Source of the DNA: Treponema sp.
GTDB lineage: Bacteria; Spirochaetota; Spirochaetia; Treponematales; Treponemataceae
Direction of reading: 5' to 3'
Assembly (NCBI GenBank): GCA_016297805.1
Contig: JAEDFX010000105.1
Span: forward strand, 1 to 7,447
Length of the DNA stretch: 7,447 nucleotides
In this document: positions 5,416 to 7,447 of the stretch, piece after piece
Layout of the letters: each line of letters opens with the position of its first letter
Numbering within the stretch: the stretch's first letter is position 1
The notes under the pieces: model-generated
What the model was told of the DNA's origin: nothing
Seen by the model: the letters and a program-made list of their open reading frames with translations, nothing else
Database searches by the model: none
Made by a program: the position numbers and the translations under genes

Positions 5416-6006
5416 TTGTATACAGTAAAAGATAATCTTATTTTTGGTTTCCATGGATGTGATAAACTTATAAAAGATGCTTTAATCAATGATAATATTA
5501 ATATAAGTTACAGTGAGAATAAATACGATTGGCTTGGAAAAGGAATGTATTTTTGGGAAAATGATCCTTCAAGAGCTTTGCAATGGGCTGAATCCGCCAA
5601 AAATCATCCTCAAAATAATAAACAAAAAATAGAGAATCCTGATGTAGTTGGGGCAGTTATATGTTTAGGTAAATGCCTCGATTTTATGGAAATATCGAAT
5701 CTAAATAAATTAAAAGAATTATATGCTAGATTGAAAGATGAAGGTTACGATCTTCCTGAGAACACAGGTAAAGATTTTTATAGACGAGAGTTAGATTGTT
5801 TTCTAATTAATTTTCTTGTGGCTGAAGAAGCTCAAAAAGGTAATATATATGACTCTGTAAGAGGTGTTTTCTTTGAGGGAAATGAATTGTATACACATGC
5901 TGGCTTCAGAGAAAAAAATCATATACAAATTTCAGTTATAAATCCGAATTGCATAAAGGGTTATTTTCACGTAAGAAAAATAGATTCTAGTTATCCAGAA
6001 GTTTGA
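5416..6006 (+). CDS. ADP-ribosyltransferase-like (PARP-like, H-Y-[EDQ]) protein, putative toxin
   Basis: A 196-aa soluble protein. The start is TTG 5416, 6 bases after AGGAG (5405-5409); the next in-frame ATG is inside a core motif at residue 44, so TTG is needed. Residues 9-15, IFGFHGC, resemble the first strand of the ADP-ribosyltransferase fold with its NAD-binding histidine (H13). YDWLGKGMYFWENDPSRALQWA at about 37-58 (motif in outline: GKGMYF with Y45, then SRALQWA) resembles the PARP GKGIYF...SYA region. A third catalytic position may be Q171 in HIQISVIN, where PARPs have E followed by YIVYD. This gives a putative H13-Y45-Q171 triad. Such enzymes transfer ADP-ribose from NAD to proteins, nucleic acids or small molecules, or destroy NAD. 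With the small upstream gene it looks like a toxin-antitoxin or defence pair. The fold call rests on motifs only; the third residue is uncertain. It is AT-rich like the other inserted modules. Confidence 0.7.
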   Translation: MYTVKDNLIFGFHGCDKLIKDALINDNINISYSENKYDWLGKGMYFWENDPSRALQWAESAKNHPQNNKQKIENPDVVGAVICLGKCLDFMEISNLNKLKELYARLKDEGYDLPENTGKDFYRRELDCFLINFLVAEEAQKGNIYDSVRGVFFEGNELYTHAGFREKNHIQISVINPNCIKGYFHVRKIDSSYPEV

Positions 6007-6018
6007 TATTTTATAAAG

Positions 6019-6027
6019 TGTTATATT
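6019..6027 (+). promoter_or_regulatory. Extended -10 element, possible distal promoter of the UDP-sugar pyrophosphorylase gene
   Basis: TGT followed by TATATT (6022-6027) lies just after the ART-like gene. Transcription would start near 6034 and give a leader of about 110 bases containing the inverted repeat at 6042-6088. No good -35 is visible. Confidence 0.4.
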
Positions 6028-6041
6028 ACAACCTACATTTT

Positions 6042-6088
6042 GATAACTGATATAGAAGAATTAGACTTTCTCCTCTCTAGCAGTTATC
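6042..6088 (+). repeat. Long imperfect hairpin in the leader of the UDP-sugar pyrophosphorylase gene
   Basis: GATAACTG (6042-6049) and CAGTTATC (6081-6088) are perfect 8-bp inverted arms. Further short pairings continue inward (TA/TA, AGA/TCT, GA/TC) with single mismatches between them. It could be an RNA leader hairpin, a weak terminator of the ART-like operon (there is no U-run directly after it), or a protein-binding site. I compared it with integron attC cores and it does not fit. Confidence 0.45.
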
Positions 6089-6103
6089 TCATTTAAACGC
6101 TAT

Positions 6104-6109
6104 TATATT
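6104..6109 (+). promoter_or_regulatory. Possible proximal -10 of the UDP-sugar pyrophosphorylase gene
   Basis: TATATT (6104-6109), overlapping TATTAT (6101-6106), would start transcription near 6116, about 29 bases before ATG 6145. There is no TG extension and no clear -35, so this is weaker than the distal element. Confidence 0.3.
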
Positions 6110-6144
6110 CATTACGCTTACAAATCTAACAAAAGGAAATGTAT

Positions 6145-7371
6145 ATGTTTACAAAATCAGATGCAGAAAAAATTTTGAAGGAAAATAATCAGGAGCAGGT
6201 TTTAACTTATTTTGATTCTCTTGATGATGCTAAAAAGACTGAGTTTTTAAAACAGATTGAAAATATTAACTGGTCAGATATTAAGATGATTGGTGCAGAG
6301 ACTGAACAGAAACGTGGTGCTTTTGCGGTGCCTCCTGCTGTTTCTATTTCTGAAATCCAGACTAACAAGGAAAAGTTCCAGTCTGAAGGGATTAAGGCTA
6401 TTCAGAAGGGCGAAGTAGCTGCTGTTCTTCTTGCTGGCGGTATGGGTACTCGTCTTGGTTTTGATTTGCCAAAGGGTTGTTACAATGTGGGGCTGACTCA
6501 CGAACTCTTCATCTTTGAATGTCTTATCAACAATATGATGGATGTTGTAAAGCTTGCCGGTGCTTATGTTCCTTTGTACATAATGACTAGCGAAAAAAAT
6601 GATGCTGCTACACAGGCTTTCTTTGAAGAGCATAATTACTGGGGCTACGATAAAAATTATGTAAAATTCTTTATTCAGGATATGGCTTGTGCTGTTGATT
6701 ATAATGGCAAGCTTTTGCTGGAAGAGAAGGGCCGTCTTGCTACTTCTCCAAACGGAAACGGTGGCTGGTTCACTTCTATGGTAAAAGCTGGTTTGGATAA
6801 GGATTTACATAAACGTGGAATTAAGTGGATTAATATATTTGCTGTAGATAACGTTTTGCAGCGTATTGCTGATCCTGTATTTGTTGGCGCTGCTATTGCT
6901 GGTAATTATGAAAGCGCTTCTAAGGTTGTTCGCAAGGTTGAACCTCACGAAAAAATGGGTCTTCTCTGCCTTGAAGATAATAAGCCTTCTATTGTTGAAT
7001 ACTACGAAATGTCTAAGGAAATGGCAGAGGCTCGTGCTTCAGACGGTTCTTTGGAATATAAATATGGTGTAATTCTCAACTATCTTTTTGCATTGGATAA
7101 GCTGGAAAAAATTGCCAACGAAAAGCTTTCTGTTCATGTTGTAGAAAAGAAGATTCCTTACATTGATGCTAATGGTGAGAAGGTTAGTCCTACAGAACCT
7201 AATGGCTACAAGTTTGAGCTTCTGGTTCTTGATATGATTCACATGATGGACAACAATCTTGCCTTTGAGGTTGAACGTGAAAAGGAATTTGCTCCAATCA
7301 AAAATCTCCACGGAACCGACAGTGTTGATTCTGCTAGAGAACTGTTAGTTAAAAACGGTGTAAAATTGTAA
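6145..7371 (+). CDS. UDPGP-family UDP-sugar pyrophosphorylase, UAP1-like (probable UDP-GlcNAc pyrophosphorylase)
   Basis: A 408-aa cytoplasmic enzyme expected to make a UDP-sugar from UTP and a sugar-1-phosphate, most likely UDP-N-acetylglucosamine. I prefer ATG 6145 over 6139: AAGGA (6133-6137) is 7 bases from the former and only 1 from the latter. Motifs follow eukaryotic UAP1 order: LLAGGMGTRLGFDLPKG at 95-111 (UTP loop and basic residues), SPNGNGG at 201-207, AVDNVL at 233-238 with the metal-binding D235, VEYYEMS at 284-290, NGYKFELLVLDM from 353, and VEREKEFAPIKN at 376-387. It is shorter than human UAP1 (about 520 aa), as bacterial members are. Bacteria usually make UDP-GlcNAc with the unrelated bifunctional GlmU, so this type is less common. 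UDP-glucose, UDP-galactose or UDP-GalNAc synthesis are alternatives. Composition matches the other sugar genes. Confidence 0.88.
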   Translation: MFTKSDAEKILKENNQEQVLTYFDSLDDAKKTEFLKQIENINWSDIKMIGAETEQKRGAFAVPPAVSISEIQTNKEKFQSEGIKAIQKGEVAAVLLAGGMGTRLGFDLPKGCYNVGLTHELFIFECLINNMMDVVKLAGAYVPLYIMTSEKNDAATQAFFEEHNYWGYDKNYVKFFIQDMACAVDYNGKLLLEEKGRLATSPNGNGGWFTSMVKAGLDKDLHKRGIKWINIFAVDNVLQRIADPVFVGAAIAGNYESASKVVRKVEPHEKMGLLCLEDNKPSIVEYYEMSKEMAEARASDGSLEYKYGVILNYLFALDKLEKIANEKLSVHVVEKKIPYIDANGEKVSPTEPNGYKFELLVLDMIHMMDNNLAFEVEREKEFAPIKNLHGTDSVDSARELLVKNGVKL

Positions 7372-7373
7372 TA

Positions 7374-7410
7374 AGTATAATTTATTGAACGAAAGTTGAC
7401 AAATTATACT
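7374..7410. repeat. 10-bp perfect inverted repeat after the last gene
   Basis: AGTATAATTT (7374-7383) and AAATTATACT (7401-7410) are perfect inverted arms separated by 17 bases. The right arm lies between the -35 and -10 of the promoter at 7396-7424, so this could be an operator for the gene beyond the window. Each arm contains TATAAT in its own direction. As an AT-only stem without a U-run it is a poor terminator. Confidence 0.5.
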
Positions 7411-7424
7411 AAGTTTATTATATT
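7396..7424 (+). promoter_or_regulatory. Strong sigma-70-type promoter reading out of the window
   Basis: TTGACA (7396-7401), a perfect -35, is followed by a 17-base spacer and TATATT (7419-7424). The predicted transcript begins near 7431 and runs off the right edge, so the gene it drives is not visible. This is the best -35/-10 pair in the window. Confidence 0.7.
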
Positions 7425-7447
7425 TTGAATACGATTATTTGTTTGGA

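Noticed and set aside
6042..6130. Integron attC site, because the region has an imperfect hairpin and the locus looks like gene cassettes.
   Set aside because: The hairpin ends do not fit the RYYYAAC...GTTRRRY cores. Isolated core-like strings at 4053 and 6124 have no matching partners at the right distance, and nothing similar recurs at the other gaps.
6274..6633. 119-aa open frame on the - strand inside the UAP1-like gene, and a 90-aa one at 7039-7311.
   Set aside because: They are antisense to conserved catalytic motifs and show no sign of coding.

Overview
The window is about 7.4 kb of AT-rich bacterial DNA in which every gene I can support lies on the + strand. Sugar-nucleotide and cell-envelope genes alternate with small AT-rich modules that look like toxin-antitoxin or defence genes. 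AT-biased codon use, extended -10 promoters (TGnTATAAT-like), purine-rich Shine-Dalgarno sites and a compact UAP1-type pyrophosphorylase suggest a low-GC bacterium. A host-associated Treponema-like spirochaete would fit, but that is an inference and no marker gene here proves it.

Layout: (1) 1-804, rfbA (dTDP-glucose synthase), cut by the left edge of the window. (2) 863-1249, a VapBC-type module with an intact DUF2281-like antitoxin and a PIN toxin that has lost its middle; only its first ~51 codons and an out-of-frame PVEVVW-stop tail remain. (3) 1320-1919, rfbC (dTDP-4-dehydrorhamnose 3,5-epimerase). (4) 2007-4006, a two-gene module: an unrecognised 116-aa protein and a 547-aa HD protein that retains the SAMHD1/dGTPase active-site residues. 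(5) 4083-5141, manC-type GDP-mannose pyrophosphorylase without the isomerase domain. (6) 5228-6006, a second two-gene module: a 57-aa basic protein and a 196-aa protein resembling PARP/ADP-ribosyltransferases of the H-Y-[EDQ] type. (7) 6145-7371, a UDPGP-family (UAP1-like) UDP-sugar pyrophosphorylase. (8) 7372-7447, an inverted repeat and a strong promoter pointing out of the window.

The four sugar genes supply activated sugars: RfbA and RfbC act in dTDP-L-rhamnose synthesis, ManC makes GDP-mannose, and the UAP1-like enzyme probably makes UDP-GlcNAc or a related UDP-sugar. They look richer in G+C than the genes between them. Each of the three gaps between them holds one AT-rich module, and most transcription units have their own -10-like element, so this is not a simple operon. 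The best candidates for undescribed biology are the 116-aa/HD pair and the 57-aa/ART-like pair. No gene-free stretch exceeds 300 bases. I found no tRNA, rRNA, CRISPR array, insertion sequence or convincing GC-rich terminator.
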